From Muribaculaceae bacterium (GTDB lineage Bacteria > Bacteroidota > Bacteroidia > Bacteroidales > Muribaculaceae), in assembly GCA_017624155.1 (NCBI GenBank), contig JAGANS010000001.1, forward strand, positions 1 through 62,546: 62,546 bases of DNA. Reading direction: 5' to 3'. The notes beneath the pieces were generated by a model. The model was given only the letters and a program-made list of their open reading frames with translations, was not told the origin of the DNA and ran no database searches. Position 1 is the stretch's first letter. Each line of letters begins with the position of its first letter. Position numbers and translations under genes: made by a program. Shown in pieces: positions 9,133 to 19,191 of this stretch.

Positions 9133-10170
9133 ATGAATCCGCAATCAAAATTCCGCTACATATTAATTGCGCTGCTGGCTTGTGTGCTCGGCATTATGAC
9201 ATCCGTGGCTCAGGAGAACAGTTCGGCGTACAACTGGCTTAATATCACTTCTTCGAGCCGAATATACGGTCTCGGCGGCCTCAACATATCGCTTGTCGAC
9301 GACGATGTGCAGGTGGTCGACCAGAATCCCGCACTGCTCGGCGGTGAGATGTCGGGGCAGATAGCCCTTAATTATATGCGATATATAGGCGGCTCGAATC
9401 TGGCCGGTGTGCGCTATGCACACAGCGCCGGCGACCGTGGTGCCTGGGCCGCGACTGTTCAGTATTTCGGCTACGGCTCGATGAAGGAGGCTCTCCCCGA
9501 CGGCACCGTCGTTGGCACCTTCTCGCCCAAGGACGTGGCGTTCGGCGCAAGCTATTCGCATGATATAACAGGCAATCTCCGCGGTGGTATTGCACTGAAG
9601 ATGCTTTACAGCGGATATGCCGATTACACGGCCTTTGCACTGGCCACCGACCTCGGCATCAATTATTATGATCCCGACCGAGACCTGTCGGTATCGGCTG
9701 TCATTGCAAATCTCGGCGGCCAGATAAAGCGCTTTCACGAGGCGTACGACCGTCTGCCGTTTGATATCCGTCTTGGTATCTCAAAATCCTTCGGTACATT
9801 TCCCGTGCGATTCTCAGTAACGGCATGGAATCTGACGAAGTGGAAGCTACCGTATATGCAGGCAGGCGACGGCACCGCCGGCTCGCAGCCTGTAATCAAA
9901 GATAAATTCATGTCCAATCTTTTCAGGCATCTTGTATTCGGAGCAGATCTTATCTCCTCGCCAAACTTTTATCTCGGCATAGGATATAATTATAAAATGC
10001 GTACCGATATGGCGACTTATTCGCGCAATTTCTTGTCCGGATGGTCGCTCACAGGCGGATTCAAGGGACGCACATTCGCCGTCGGCGCGGCTTTCGCTCA
10101 GCCGCATACCGGCGCCACTACCTTTATGCTGAATCTTTCGCTTAGTCTAAACGATTTGTTGAACAGATGA
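9133..10170 (+). CDS. porQ: Type IX secretion system protein PorQ
   Basis: A 345-residue outer-membrane beta-barrel protein. After a signal peptide ending near TSVAQ it has the family opening NSSAYNWLNITSSSRIYGLGG (start at about residue 35), with NPALL and alternating aromatic/glycine beta-strands to a C-terminal Phe/Leu-rich strand. PorQ belongs to the T9SS attachment complex (PorU-PorV-PorQ-PorZ) that anchors cargo at the cell surface. ATG 9133 is chosen because it gives a proper signal peptide; upstream codons lack one. It overlaps cmk by four bases. A T9SS type B cargo gene lies in this window at 50477-51808. Confidence 0.85.
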   Translation: MNPQSKFRYILIALLACVLGIMTSVAQENSSAYNWLNITSSSRIYGLGGLNISLVDDDVQVVDQNPALLGGEMSGQIALNYMRYIGGSNLAGVRYAHSAGDRGAWAATVQYFGYGSMKEALPDGTVVGTFSPKDVAFGASYSHDITGNLRGGIALKMLYSGYADYTAFALATDLGINYYDPDRDLSVSAVIANLGGQIKRFHEAYDRLPFDIRLGISKSFGTFPVRFSVTAWNLTKWKLPYMQAGDGTAGSQPVIKDKFMSNLFRHLVFGADLISSPNFYLGIGYNYKMRTDMATYSRNFLSGWSLTGGFKGRTFAVGAAFAQPHTGATTFMLNLSLSLNDLLNR

Positions 10171-10877
10171 GTAAAACAGACAAAATTATAGTAGCAATCG
10201 ACGGCTTTTCTTCATCGGGAAAGAGCACGATGGCCCGTCGGCTTGCCTCGGCGGTAGGCTACCGCTATATAGACTCGGGCGCGATGTACCGTGCAGTTGC
10301 ACTATATGCGCTTGAGAACGCTATGGTCGGCGCTGCCGGCGATGTCGATGTCGCCGCTCTCGTAGCGTCGCTGCCACAGATCAGGATTGATTTTGAACCG
10401 CAGGCCGACGGCACGCAGCATACAATGCTCAATGGCCGCGATGTGGAGGCAGATATTAGGCAGCTGCGTGTCTCCAATGTAGTATCGCCTGTTGCCGCTA
10501 TTCCCGAAGTGCGCCACAGTCTTACCGCAATGCAGCAACAGCTCGGCGAGGGACGCGGCATCGTGATGGACGGTCGCGACATAGGCACTACTGTATTCCC
10601 GGATGCGGAACTCAAGATATATGTTGACGCCTCGGCACAGACACGCGCCATGCGACGGTTCAAGGAACTGGTCGAGAAAGGCTCGCCTGTAACTTATGAG
10701 GACGTGCTCGCCAACGTATTGCATCGCGATTCGATAGATCAGAACCGCGCCGAGAGTCCTCTTCGTCGTGCCGACGATGCAATCAGTCTCGATAACTCGG
10801 AAATGACGCTCGAGGAGCAGGATGCATGGCTGATTGATAAGTTCAACCGTGTAATCTCCGGGCAGTCTGCGTCATGA
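10167..10877 (+). CDS. cmk: (d)CMP kinase
   Basis: A 236-residue cytoplasmic kinase phosphorylating CMP/dCMP with ATP. The P-loop GFSSSGKST is at residues 13-21, followed by YRYIDSGAMYRAVAL, the substrate-binding DGRDIGTTVFPDAELKIY segment and the RDSIDQNRAESPLR lid motif. Length is typical. It overlaps porQ (ATGA at 10167-10170) and ispH (ATGA at 10874-10877), so translation is coupled in the porQ-cmk-ispH operon. Confidence 0.96.
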   Translation: MSKTDKIIVAIDGFSSSGKSTMARRLASAVGYRYIDSGAMYRAVALYALENAMVGAAGDVDVAALVASLPQIRIDFEPQADGTQHTMLNGRDVEADIRQLRVSNVVSPVAAIPEVRHSLTAMQQQLGEGRGIVMDGRDIGTTVFPDAELKIYVDASAQTRAMRRFKELVEKGSPVTYEDVLANVLHRDSIDQNRAESPLRRADDAISLDNSEMTLEEQDAWLIDKFNRVISGQSAS

Positions 10878-11737
10878 GCAATGTGAATATCGAGATTGAC
10901 GAGCGCTCGGGATTCTGCTTCGGCGTGGTTACTGCCATACGCAAGGCCGAGACCGAACTTGCAGCCAAGGGAAATCTGTATTGCCTCGGCGACATTGTAC
11001 ATAACTCCAATGAAGTCGAGCGGCTCGAATCCATCGGGTTGAAGACCATCACTCACGACGACCTGCGTCGCCTCAAGGGTGTAACGGTGTTGTTGCGTGC
11101 TCATGGCGAGCCGCCTTCCACATACACTATCGCCGAGAGGAACGGAATCGAGATTATCGATGCCACATGCCCTGTGGTACTCGCACTTCAGAAACGTATC
11201 AAGGAGGCATACAACAGCAGCGACGCCCAGATTGTGATCTATGGCCAGACAGGCCATGCCGAGGTGAACGGCCTCGTGGGTCAGACCGACGGCACAGCTA
11301 TCGTCGTAGAAGGCGAGGACGATCTCGATAAGATTGATTTTACACGGCCGATAGCGCTGTATTCGCAGACTACAAAGAGTGTCGAGGGCTTTAATGACCT
11401 TGCCGCCGAGATATCGCGGAGGCTTGCGCCCGGCGTTAAGCTGTCCACATACGATACGATATGCCGTCAGGTGGCCGGCCGTGTAGAGCATCTGCGGGGG
11501 TTCGCAGCAGCTCATGAAGTGATAATATTTGTGGCCGGAGCCAAGAGCAGCAATGGCCGCATCCTGTATAACCATTGCCGTGAGGTGAATGAGTCGACAC
11601 ATATTGTAGCCGATTGCAGCGAGCTCGATGCGTCATGGTTTGACGGTGCCGCCTCTATAGGAATATGTGGAGCCACATCGACGCCCCGGCGCCTGATGGA
11701 GCAGGTGAGGGATACAGTGGCTGAGATGTTATCCTAA
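10874..11737 (+). CDS. ispH: 4-hydroxy-3-methylbut-2-enyl diphosphate reductase
   Basis: A 287-residue 4Fe-4S enzyme catalysing the last step of the MEP isoprenoid pathway, HMBPP to IPP and DMAPP. The three cluster cysteines are visible at about 15 (SGFCFGV), 99 (DATCPVV) and 197 (DTICRQV), along with LRAHGEPP, GQTGHAEVNGL and the SSNGRIL motif in the C-terminal domain. It is translationally coupled with cmk upstream and overlaps the exonuclease start by one base (TAATG at 11735-11739). Confidence 0.96.
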   Translation: MSNVNIEIDERSGFCFGVVTAIRKAETELAAKGNLYCLGDIVHNSNEVERLESIGLKTITHDDLRRLKGVTVLLRAHGEPPSTYTIAERNGIEIIDATCPVVLALQKRIKEAYNSSDAQIVIYGQTGHAEVNGLVGQTDGTAIVVEGEDDLDKIDFTRPIALYSQTTKSVEGFNDLAAEISRRLAPGVKLSTYDTICRQVAGRVEHLRGFAAAHEVIIFVAGAKSSNGRILYNHCREVNESTHIVADCSELDASWFDGAASIGICGATSTPRRLMEQVRDTVAEMLS

Positions 11738-12243
11738 TGGCCTTGGACAATTTTATAGCGATAGATGTCGAAACGGCCAATTTCGAGCCCACGAGTATTT
11801 GTTCCATAGGGGCCGTAAAGGTGGAGAACGGCGTGATTGTCGATCGCCGTTACAGCCTGATATGTCCCGAACCGAATTACTATACATGGCGATGCCGGGC
11901 TGTGCATGGCCTTTCGGATGAGGACACCTTTGATGCGCCATCGTTCGGCACCGTATGGAGCGAATGGCAGCCATGGCTCGAAGGCTACAGGCTTATAGCG
12001 CATAATGCCGCTTTCGATTCCAAATGCATACGTTCGGCGTGTCGTGTCTACGGTCTTGACGAGCCATGCGACTGGGGCTGTACTCTGCGTGCTGCGCGGG
12101 CCAAGATTCCGCGATATGTGCTCCCGTCAAAGAGCCTCGACAGTCTATGTGATTTTTTCGCAATTCGTCTCGACAACCATCATAATGCTCTTGCCGATGC
12201 AGAGGCGTGCGCTAAACTTGCAGTCATACTTTCTGATTTATGA
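11737..12243 (+). CDS. DEDDh 3'-5' exonuclease (DnaQ-like)
   Basis: A 168-residue exonuclease of the DNA polymerase III epsilon fold. All three Exo motifs are present: AIDVETAN (DxE, about residues 6-13), HNAAFD (Exo II, about 90-95), and HHNALADAEACA (Exo III with the catalytic His and Asp, near 150). It lacks a polymerase or BRCT extension, so it is a stand-alone proofreading/repair type enzyme, not necessarily the replicative epsilon subunit. Operon member between ispH and a small membrane protein, with a four-base overlap at its 3' end. Confidence 0.85.
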   Translation: MALDNFIAIDVETANFEPTSICSIGAVKVENGVIVDRRYSLICPEPNYYTWRCRAVHGLSDEDTFDAPSFGTVWSEWQPWLEGYRLIAHNAAFDSKCIRSACRVYGLDEPCDWGCTLRAARAKIPRYVLPSKSLDSLCDFFAIRLDNHHNALADAEACAKLAVILSDL

Positions 12244-12623
12244 ACCAACCAAAACGCATAAATGTTAGAAAAAAAGCCACGCGCAAGGTGCGTAGACGCA
12301 TACACAAGGGACGCGTAGCGCTGGTATTGTCGGTTGTTGCGCTGATTGTAGTTGGTGTGATGTCATTGGTATCACGCTGCTCCGACGGAACGGTAATCCG
12401 TGCCGGCGGCGACTTTCGGCCTCCTGTAGCCGAGGCTATCCGCGCCGGCCGCGCCGATGCCCGCAAGGTAATGGAAACAGCACCGCTGTCGATGGAGCGT
12501 GAGGATGCCTTGCTCTTCATCCGTTCGCGCGAGAATGCCCTTCGCGAGGCAGGATATGCCCATGCAGCCGATGATTATATTAATGCTGCAAAGGAAGAAC
12601 TTAAGAATCTGAACATTTATTGA
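12240..12623 (+). CDS. Small single-pass membrane protein, function unknown
   Basis: A 127-residue protein with a strongly basic cytoplasmic N-terminus (KRINVRKKATRKVRRRIHKGR), one transmembrane segment at about 26-45 (VALVLSVVALIVVGVMSLV), and a soluble alpha-helical C-terminal part rich in Ala, Arg and Glu (about 55-127). The topology suggests a cytoplasm-in, periplasm-out anchor. No known motif is seen. The start overlaps the exonuclease stop (ATGA), and the GNAT gene starts two bases after its stop, so it belongs to the same operon. Confidence 0.7.
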   Translation: MNQPKRINVRKKATRKVRRRIHKGRVALVLSVVALIVVGVMSLVSRCSDGTVIRAGGDFRPPVAEAIRAGRADARKVMETAPLSMEREDALLFIRSRENALREAGYAHAADDYINAAKEELKNLNIY

Positions 12624-12624
12624 T

Positions 12625-13212
12625 ATGAGATTTCGTATTGTACCGGCCAAGAATAGTGAGGAACATGTAGCGATGATAGCGTGTGCTGTTGTGGAAGCTA
12701 TCGGCGACGAACTTGCGTTGCATCTTGCCGGTTCGCCCGACCGTATACCTCTTGTATATGCTGTCTTCTCGTCGCTTGCCATGCGGGAGGACACACAGTA
12801 TAGTTATAAAAACGCCCTCGTCGCTCTTGATCCGGATGACGAGGTCGCAGGTATAATCGTATGCTATGACGGCGCACGGCTTCACGAGCTGCGCAAGGCA
12901 TTCATTGACTTAGCCAACAAGACTCTCGGAACGGACTTCGACGAGGCGACGCTTGCCGATGAGACATCCGATGATGAAATATATCTTGACAGTCTGTGTG
13001 TATTCGAGCGTTACCGTGGACAGGGACTCGGCGCTAAACTTATCCAGGCGGCCGCCAAGCGCCACAAGGAATCCGGAAAGCCGCTCGGGCTGCTTGTCGA
13101 TTATGACAATCCCAGGGCAAGGAAGCTATATGTCAAGCTGGGCTTCAGATCGGTAGGAGAGAGGCCGTTTGCCGGAACTGTCATGGAGCACATGCAGTTA
13201 CTTGACGACTGA
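12625..13212 (+). CDS. GNAT family N-acetyltransferase
   Basis: A 195-residue acetyl-CoA-dependent acyltransferase. The acetyl-CoA pyrophosphate-binding motif RYRGQGLGAKL is near residue 133, followed by GLLVDYDNPRARKLYVKLGF, the usual beta5-alpha4 segment ending in the LGF signature. An insert of about 40 residues precedes the core. The substrate is unknown. It is the last gene of the porQ operon and overlaps the convergent aminotransferase gene by 15 bases, with no terminator between them. Confidence 0.85.
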   Translation: MRFRIVPAKNSEEHVAMIACAVVEAIGDELALHLAGSPDRIPLVYAVFSSLAMREDTQYSYKNALVALDPDDEVAGIIVCYDGARLHELRKAFIDLANKTLGTDFDEATLADETSDDEIYLDSLCVFERYRGQGLGAKLIQAAAKRHKESGKPLGLLVDYDNPRARKLYVKLGFRSVGERPFAGTVMEHMQLLDD

Positions 13213-14358
13213 TACCGCCTCCAGTACAGGTACCATGCGGTCGAGCGCATTGGCAAGCACGCTGCGCGGGCAGGCTATATTTATGCGCAGATGATCATTG
13301 CTTCCATATATGCTGCCCGATGCAGGGCGCACGGCAGCTCGGTCTTCGAGCAACGCTTCAAGTTGGTCGGCGCTCATACCGGATGCACTGATGTTTAGCC
13401 ATACGAGGTAGGTGCCTTGCAGTTCTGCGACAGGATATTGTGGCAATATACTAAAGGTGTTCTTTAGATATTGGTAGTTACTCCACAGATAATCACGTAA
13501 TTCATCAAGCCATTCGGCGCCGTTTTCGTAGGCTTCGACCGTTGCTATGACACCAAAGGGATTTACATCGCATACTTCGTTATCGTTTACGGCGCGGTCG
13601 ATGCGCGCCATTATATCTTCATTGCAGGCAAGGATATTCGCTATCTGCAGACCGGCGATGTTAAAGGCCTTTGACGGCGAGAAGCATGCTGCCCATCGTA
13701 AGCCCTCGGGAGCCACTGTCGCAAACGGAGTGTAGTCGTGGCCCGGATAGGTGAGTTCGCAATGTATTTCATCTGAAATCACAAACATGTCGTGTCGCAG
13801 ACATATATCGGCTACGCGCTGCAACTCGTCGGCAGTCCATACTCTGCCCGAAGGATTATGGGGGTTGCAGAGGATAAGCAGTTTGGCAGCAGGATCGCTT
13901 GCAAGATTTTCAAGATTATCGTAGTCGATGGAGAAGCCTTCACCTTCCGACCCGGCCAGTGGATTTGCGGCAAGGATGCAGCCGTTGTTGCGTATCGATG
14001 AGAAAAAGCAGTTGTAGGCCGGAGTCTGACATATTATCTTGTCGCCCGGACGTGTCATGGCCTTGATTATGGCCGACAGAGCCGGGACGACGCCCGGTGT
14101 ATAGATTATCTTATCGGTATCGATTATCCATCCGTGCCGCCGCTCAAACCAGTGTCTGATTGCCCGGTAATATCGCTCCGGAACGGCTGTATATCCGAAT
14201 ACTCCCTGCTCCACGCGTCGTTTCAGCGCCTCAATAATACATGGAGCTGTACGGAAATCCATGTCAGCGACCCACACGGGCGTTACCCCGGGGGCTGTGG
14301 TGTCCCATTTGTAGGAATCCGTGCCCCGGCGGTCGATTATCTCGTCAAATCTGCTCAT
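13198..14358 (-). CDS. MalY/PatB-type PLP-dependent C-S lyase or aminotransferase
   Basis: A 386-residue fold-type I PLP enzyme. The N-terminus (RRGTDSYKWD and VWVADMDF) is the signature of the MalY/PatB group, which split cystathionine or cysteine-type C-S bonds. Also present are CNPHNPSGRVW, DEIHCEL and the PLP-lysine motif SPSKAFNIAGLQ (about residue 232). Enzymes of this group also act as aminotransferases, so the reaction cannot be fixed from sequence. It is the last gene of a PAS-DUF3737-lyase operon and overlaps DUF3737 by four bases. Confidence 0.88.
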   Translation of the reverse strand: MSRFDEIIDRRGTDSYKWDTTAPGVTPVWVADMDFRTAPCIIEALKRRVEQGVFGYTAVPERYYRAIRHWFERRHGWIIDTDKIIYTPGVVPALSAIIKAMTRPGDKIICQTPAYNCFFSSIRNNGCILAANPLAGSEGEGFSIDYDNLENLASDPAAKLLILCNPHNPSGRVWTADELQRVADICLRHDMFVISDEIHCELTYPGHDYTPFATVAPEGLRWAACFSPSKAFNIAGLQIANILACNEDIMARIDRAVNDNEVCDVNPFGVIATVEAYENGAEWLDELRDYLWSNYQYLKNTFSILPQYPVAELQGTYLVWLNISASGMSADQLEALLEDRAAVRPASGSIYGSNDHLRINIACPRSVLANALDRMVPVLEAVSVVK

Positions 14359-15200
14359 GACAGTTTGATTACGCAGTCGGCGGGAGCCTTTATATTTTCG
14401 TCAAGAATAATCTCGCCTATCGAATCTGCTTCTATTACTCCCGATGTGGGATTCTTTACGCTGGTTATGTGTCCGTTGACTTTGGCGCGGAGAGTGGATT
14501 CTTCAAACGCAAGGTCGCTGTCAGGAGCGAATGTGCAGTCCTCCAGTACGAGGTCATGACAGTAGCACAGCGGCTGTGTGCCTGATATACGGCAGCGAAC
14601 GAGGCGCAGGTTGTGCGAATGCCAGCCGAGATACTCACCGTTGAGTTCCGAGTCATATACCGTTACATTCTCTGTATTCCAGAATGCGTCCTTGGAATTG
14701 ATATGAGCGTTGCGGATGACGACGTTGCGGCAATACTGGAACGAATAGTTGCCTTGCTGCCGGTAATTGTCGATGTCAATGTCGGCCGAATGCATGAAAA
14801 GATAATCTGCGCCATGCACCTCGACATCGCGGAGCTTTACGTCACTGACGTGCCACATTGTTTCGGCGGCATCGGGAATGCGTACTCGCAGAAGGCTCAG
14901 ATGCTGCATTTCACGGAACATCTTCGGCGCCTCGACAAGAGTGTCGCTCATATCGAGATTCGACGAATACCACAGTGCTGCGCGTGCGCCGGATGTGAAC
15001 ACGCAGTCTTTTATCGTAAAGCGGTCGACGTGCCAAAAAGGATATTTGCCTTCAAACCTACATCCGATCGCGGTGATGTCGCTGCACTCTTTCAAGGCCG
15101 ATTCACCGGCATGGATTGTCACATTCTCAAGTATAAGACCGCGGGAGGCAAAAAGCGGCCGCTCGCCGCCAAATTCTTCATTCCTGATAGTTTTCATCAC
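14355..15200 (-). CDS. DUF3737 right-handed beta-helix protein
   Basis: A 281-residue protein made of short parallel beta-helix rungs such as LENVTIHAGESALKECSDIT and repeated W-H-x-D/S motifs (FWHVDRF, LWYSSNL, MWHVSDV, FWNTENV, GWHSHNL), matching the DUF3737 family. No signal peptide, so probably cytoplasmic. Its function is not known. It is sandwiched between a PAS-domain protein (one base from its stop to this ATG) and the C-S lyase (ATGA overlap). Confidence 0.85.
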   Translation of the reverse strand: MMKTIRNEEFGGERPLFASRGLILENVTIHAGESALKECSDITAIGCRFEGKYPFWHVDRFTIKDCVFTSGARAALWYSSNLDMSDTLVEAPKMFREMQHLSLLRVRIPDAAETMWHVSDVKLRDVEVHGADYLFMHSADIDIDNYRQQGNYSFQYCRNVVIRNAHINSKDAFWNTENVTVYDSELNGEYLGWHSHNLRLVRCRISGTQPLCYCHDLVLEDCTFAPDSDLAFEESTLRAKVNGHITSVKNPTSGVIEADSIGEIILDENIKAPADCVIKLS

Positions 15201-15548
15201 TTATCGTATATAATGAGGCATTTCTTCGGGTATTACCATTGATATTTCCACCAGTCCGGCTACGTTGCCGTCGCTGTCGCGCCAGGCTGTCTGATATATC
15301 ATCTTTTTCTGACCGTTTTTGGAAATGGTGTAGCAGTTGACACCGCCCTCACTCATGAGCCGGTGGATGATGGCCTGCGAACGCTCGTTGTGATAGCCGA
15401 GCAGATTATGGCCGATAAGGTCGGCGCCCCCGCGGTTGGCGAAAGTCTCGCGCGAGCGCTCATTCATATAAATTATATTGAGATCGGCGTCGCATACTGT
15501 CACAGCACAGTTCATGGCGTACGTCCAGTCGGGTAAAGCTTTTTCCAT
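15201..15548 (-). CDS. Stand-alone PAS-domain protein
   Basis: A 115-residue protein that is almost only a PAS fold: VTVCDADLNIIYMNERSRET at about 17-36, GHNLLGYH, then YTISKNGQKKMIYQTAWRDSDG and a terminal strand. There is no kinase, helix-turn-helix or cyclase output domain, so it may be a small sensor working through partners. The -7 box TAACTTTG (15560-15553) ends four bases before the ATG, predicting a leaderless messenger; an internal Met at codon 12 is the alternative start. First gene of the PAS-DUF3737-lyase operon. Confidence 0.8.
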   Translation of the reverse strand: MEKALPDWTYAMNCAVTVCDADLNIIYMNERSRETFANRGGADLIGHNLLGYHNERSQAIIHRLMSEGGVNCYTISKNGQKKMIYQTAWRDSDGNVAGLVEISMVIPEEMPHYIR

Positions 15549-15552
15549 AATG

Positions 15553-15560
15553 CAAAGTTA
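15553..15560 (-). promoter_or_regulatory. Promoter -7 box abutting the PAS gene ATG
   Basis: TAACTTTG on the minus strand, with only CATT between the box and the ATG. Transcription would start at or next to the start codon. It is divergent from the guaB promoter 64 bases away. Confidence 0.65.
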
Positions 15561-15623
15561 CAAAAAAATGATGGCATGAAAAATATTTTTGGCCGGCGCT
15601 TATCGAGATTGCCAAAAAATTCG

Positions 15624-15631
15624 TAACTTTG
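15624..15631 (+). promoter_or_regulatory. Promoter -7 box for guaB
   Basis: TAACTTTG, 31 bases upstream of the guaB ATG at 15663. No convincing -33 TTTG is seen at 17-20 bases spacing. Confidence 0.65.
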
Positions 15632-15641
15632 CGTGCAATAA

Positions 15642-17141
<1,500 letters not shown>

Positions 17142-17198
17142 AAAAGTGATTTTCCGTTGCTTTAACGCAATATATATACTCACTTGACGTTATAAATA

Positions 17199-17244
17199 GT
17201 GTTGCAAATCAGAGTATGTGCTGATTTGCAACACATATTTATTT
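17199..17244 (+). terminator. Hairpin terminator after guaB
   Basis: A perfect 14-base-pair stem, GTGTTGCAAATCAG (17199-17212) with CTGATTTGCAACAC (17221-17234) around an 8-base loop, followed by the A/T-rich ATATTTATTT. The U-run is interrupted, so termination may be partial. Confidence 0.65.
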
Positions 17245-17274
17245 AAAGACCTCCAGGAATAATCATATTCTACG

Positions 17275-19191
17275 ATGAAAAAGCAATTAACAGCAGCAGG
17301 CATCGCATGTGCCGCACTGCTTGCCGTAACAGCCAAGAATGCAGACCCTGTGTTGATGAATGTTGCAGGCAAGGACGTACATCTCAGCGAGTTTGAATAC
17401 CTGTTCCATAAAAATAATTCGCAGCAGGCACAGCCACAGACTATCGACGATTATGTGGGCATGTTTGTTGACTACAAGCTTAAAGTCGCTGATGCCGAGG
17501 CGGCCGGTATTGACACTACCGCAGCCTTTATCGGTGAATATACACAGTTCAGGGACGAACTTTCAGAGCCTTATATGCGCGATGACGCAGTGCTCGACTC
17601 AATGGTGCAGCAGGCATACGACCACATGAAAGAAGAACTCTTCGTGAGTCATATAATGGTGCCGTCCGACAAGGAGGGCCTTATCGACTCGTTACGCGCC
17701 GCAATCATCGACGGAAGTGCTGAATTTGAGGATGTGGCCCGTAAATATTCGGTTGACAAGGGATCTGCAAAACAAGGTGGCCGCATGGGCTATGTGGTCC
17801 CCAATCGCTTCCCGTGGGAATTTGAGAAAGCAGCCTTCGACACCCCGGTCGGACAGCTGTCGCCGGTTGTCAATTCGGGTTTCGGTCTTCATATCATCCG
17901 TCCCGAGAGCCGCCGTCCCGCACGTGGCGAGGTCAATGCCGAGCACATCCTGCGTGTGACACGCAATGCTCCCGACAGTGTTAAGGTGCGTCAGAAGCAG
18001 ATCATCGATTCCATATATAATGTAGTTGTCGCCGATCCGTCGAAGTTTGAGGAGCTTGCACGTCAGCTGTCCGAAGATCCCGGTTCGGGCCGCAACGGCG
18101 GCAGCCTCGGCTGGTTCGGCCCCGGCGTCATGGTTCATGAGTTTGACTCGGTGTCGTTTGCTCTCCCGGTAGGACAGATTTCCAAGCCTTTCACAACGGC
18201 TTTCGGATGGCATATCATCAAGAAGGTCGATGAGCGCGGGGTAGGTTCGCTCGCCGACAATAAGGACAAGATTCTAAAAGCTATCGAGAATTCGCCGCGT
18301 TCCAACGCTCCAAGACAGGCTTATCTCGACCGTCAAAAGAAGATATACAATGCTTCGATATACAAGGATAACATCGCTAAGATCGGGGACATCGTAGCAC
18401 CGCTTGGTGAACGTATGGACAGTTCGCTGATGGCCTCCCTCAGCATGTCGACTCTTCCGATATATACAGTGAACGGTGTGGACTATACACTTGGCGAAGT
18501 TGCCTCGACGATTGCTCCCTCGCGGTCGCGCGGTGTGAAGACCTTGCCGCTCGAGATAGAGAATGCCGCGGTAGCCATGATGGACGGTAAGGTATTTGAC
18601 CTCGCCCGTGAGGAACTTGTTAAGACCGAACCGGATTACCGCAATCTTGTGAATGAATACCGCGACGGCATACTTCTCTTTGAGATCTCTAACCGCAACG
18701 TATGGGACCGCGCCGCTAAGGACAAAGCCGGCCTTGAGAAATTCTTTGCTGACAACCGCAACAATTACAAGTGGGATGCTCCCAAATTCAAGTCGTATGT
18801 TATATTTGCTTCGGGCGATTCATTGCTCAATGAGGCTCTGAATTATGCATCTACACTTTCCGCCGATCTTGCTCCCGCCGACTTTACCAAGACTATGCGC
18901 GAACGTTTTGGCCGCGAAATCAAGATTGAACGTGTAATTGCAGCCAAGGGTGAGAATGCTATCACGGATTACCTTGCATTCGGCGGCGCCAAGCCTAAGG
19001 CTGAAGCATCACGCTGGAGCAGCTATGCGGCTTTTGGCGGCAGAATTATTGATGCTCCCGAGGAGGCCGCTGATGTTCGCGGAGCTGTAGTGAGCGATTA
19101 TCAGGCCGCTCTTGAGAAGGATTGGCTCGCGCGTCTGCATAAGATGTATCCGGTGAAGATCAATAAGAAAGTGCTTAAGAAAGTGAAATGA
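17275..19191 (+). CDS. Periplasmic parvulin-type peptidyl-prolyl isomerase (PpiC/SurA-like)
   Basis: A 638-residue exported folding factor. After a signal peptide (MKKQLTAAGIACAALLAVTA) comes a SurA-N-like helical chaperone region, then two PpiC rotamase domains at about 120-210 and 222-325. Each shows the parvulin pattern: SHIMVPSD...GGRMGYVVP...GFGLHIIRP and EHILRVTR...GGSLGWFGP...FGWHIIKK. The remaining 300 residues are less conserved and probably complete the chaperone cradle. Likely role: outer-membrane and surface protein biogenesis in the periplasm. The downstream lipoprotein gene overlaps by four bases. Confidence 0.9.
   Translation: MKKQLTAAGIACAALLAVTAKNADPVLMNVAGKDVHLSEFEYLFHKNNSQQAQPQTIDDYVGMFVDYKLKVADAEAAGIDTTAAFIGEYTQFRDELSEPYMRDDAVLDSMVQQAYDHMKEELFVSHIMVPSDKEGLIDSLRAAIIDGSAEFEDVARKYSVDKGSAKQGGRMGYVVPNRFPWEFEKAAFDTPVGQLSPVVNSGFGLHIIRPESRRPARGEVNAEHILRVTRNAPDSVKVRQKQIIDSIYNVVVADPSKFEELARQLSEDPGSGRNGGSLGWFGPGVMVHEFDSVSFALPVGQISKPFTTAFGWHIIKKVDERGVGSLADNKDKILKAIENSPRSNAPRQAYLDRQKKIYNASIYKDNIAKIGDIVAPLGERMDSSLMASLSMSTLPIYTVNGVDYTLGEVASTIAPSRSRGVKTLPLEIENAAVAMMDGKVFDLAREELVKTEPDYRNLVNEYRDGILLFEISNRNVWDRAAKDKAGLEKFFADNRNNYKWDAPKFKSYVIFASGDSLLNEALNYASTLSADLAPADFTKTMRERFGREIKIERVIAAKGENAITDYLAFGGAKPKAEASRWSSYAAFGGRIIDAPEEAADVRGAVVSDYQAALEKDWLARLHKMYPVKINKKVLKKVK

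Noticed and set aside
13198-13212. 15-base overlap of the convergent GNAT and C-S lyase genes
   Set aside because: Both reading frames are well supported to their stops; short convergent overlaps are ordinary in dense genomes.
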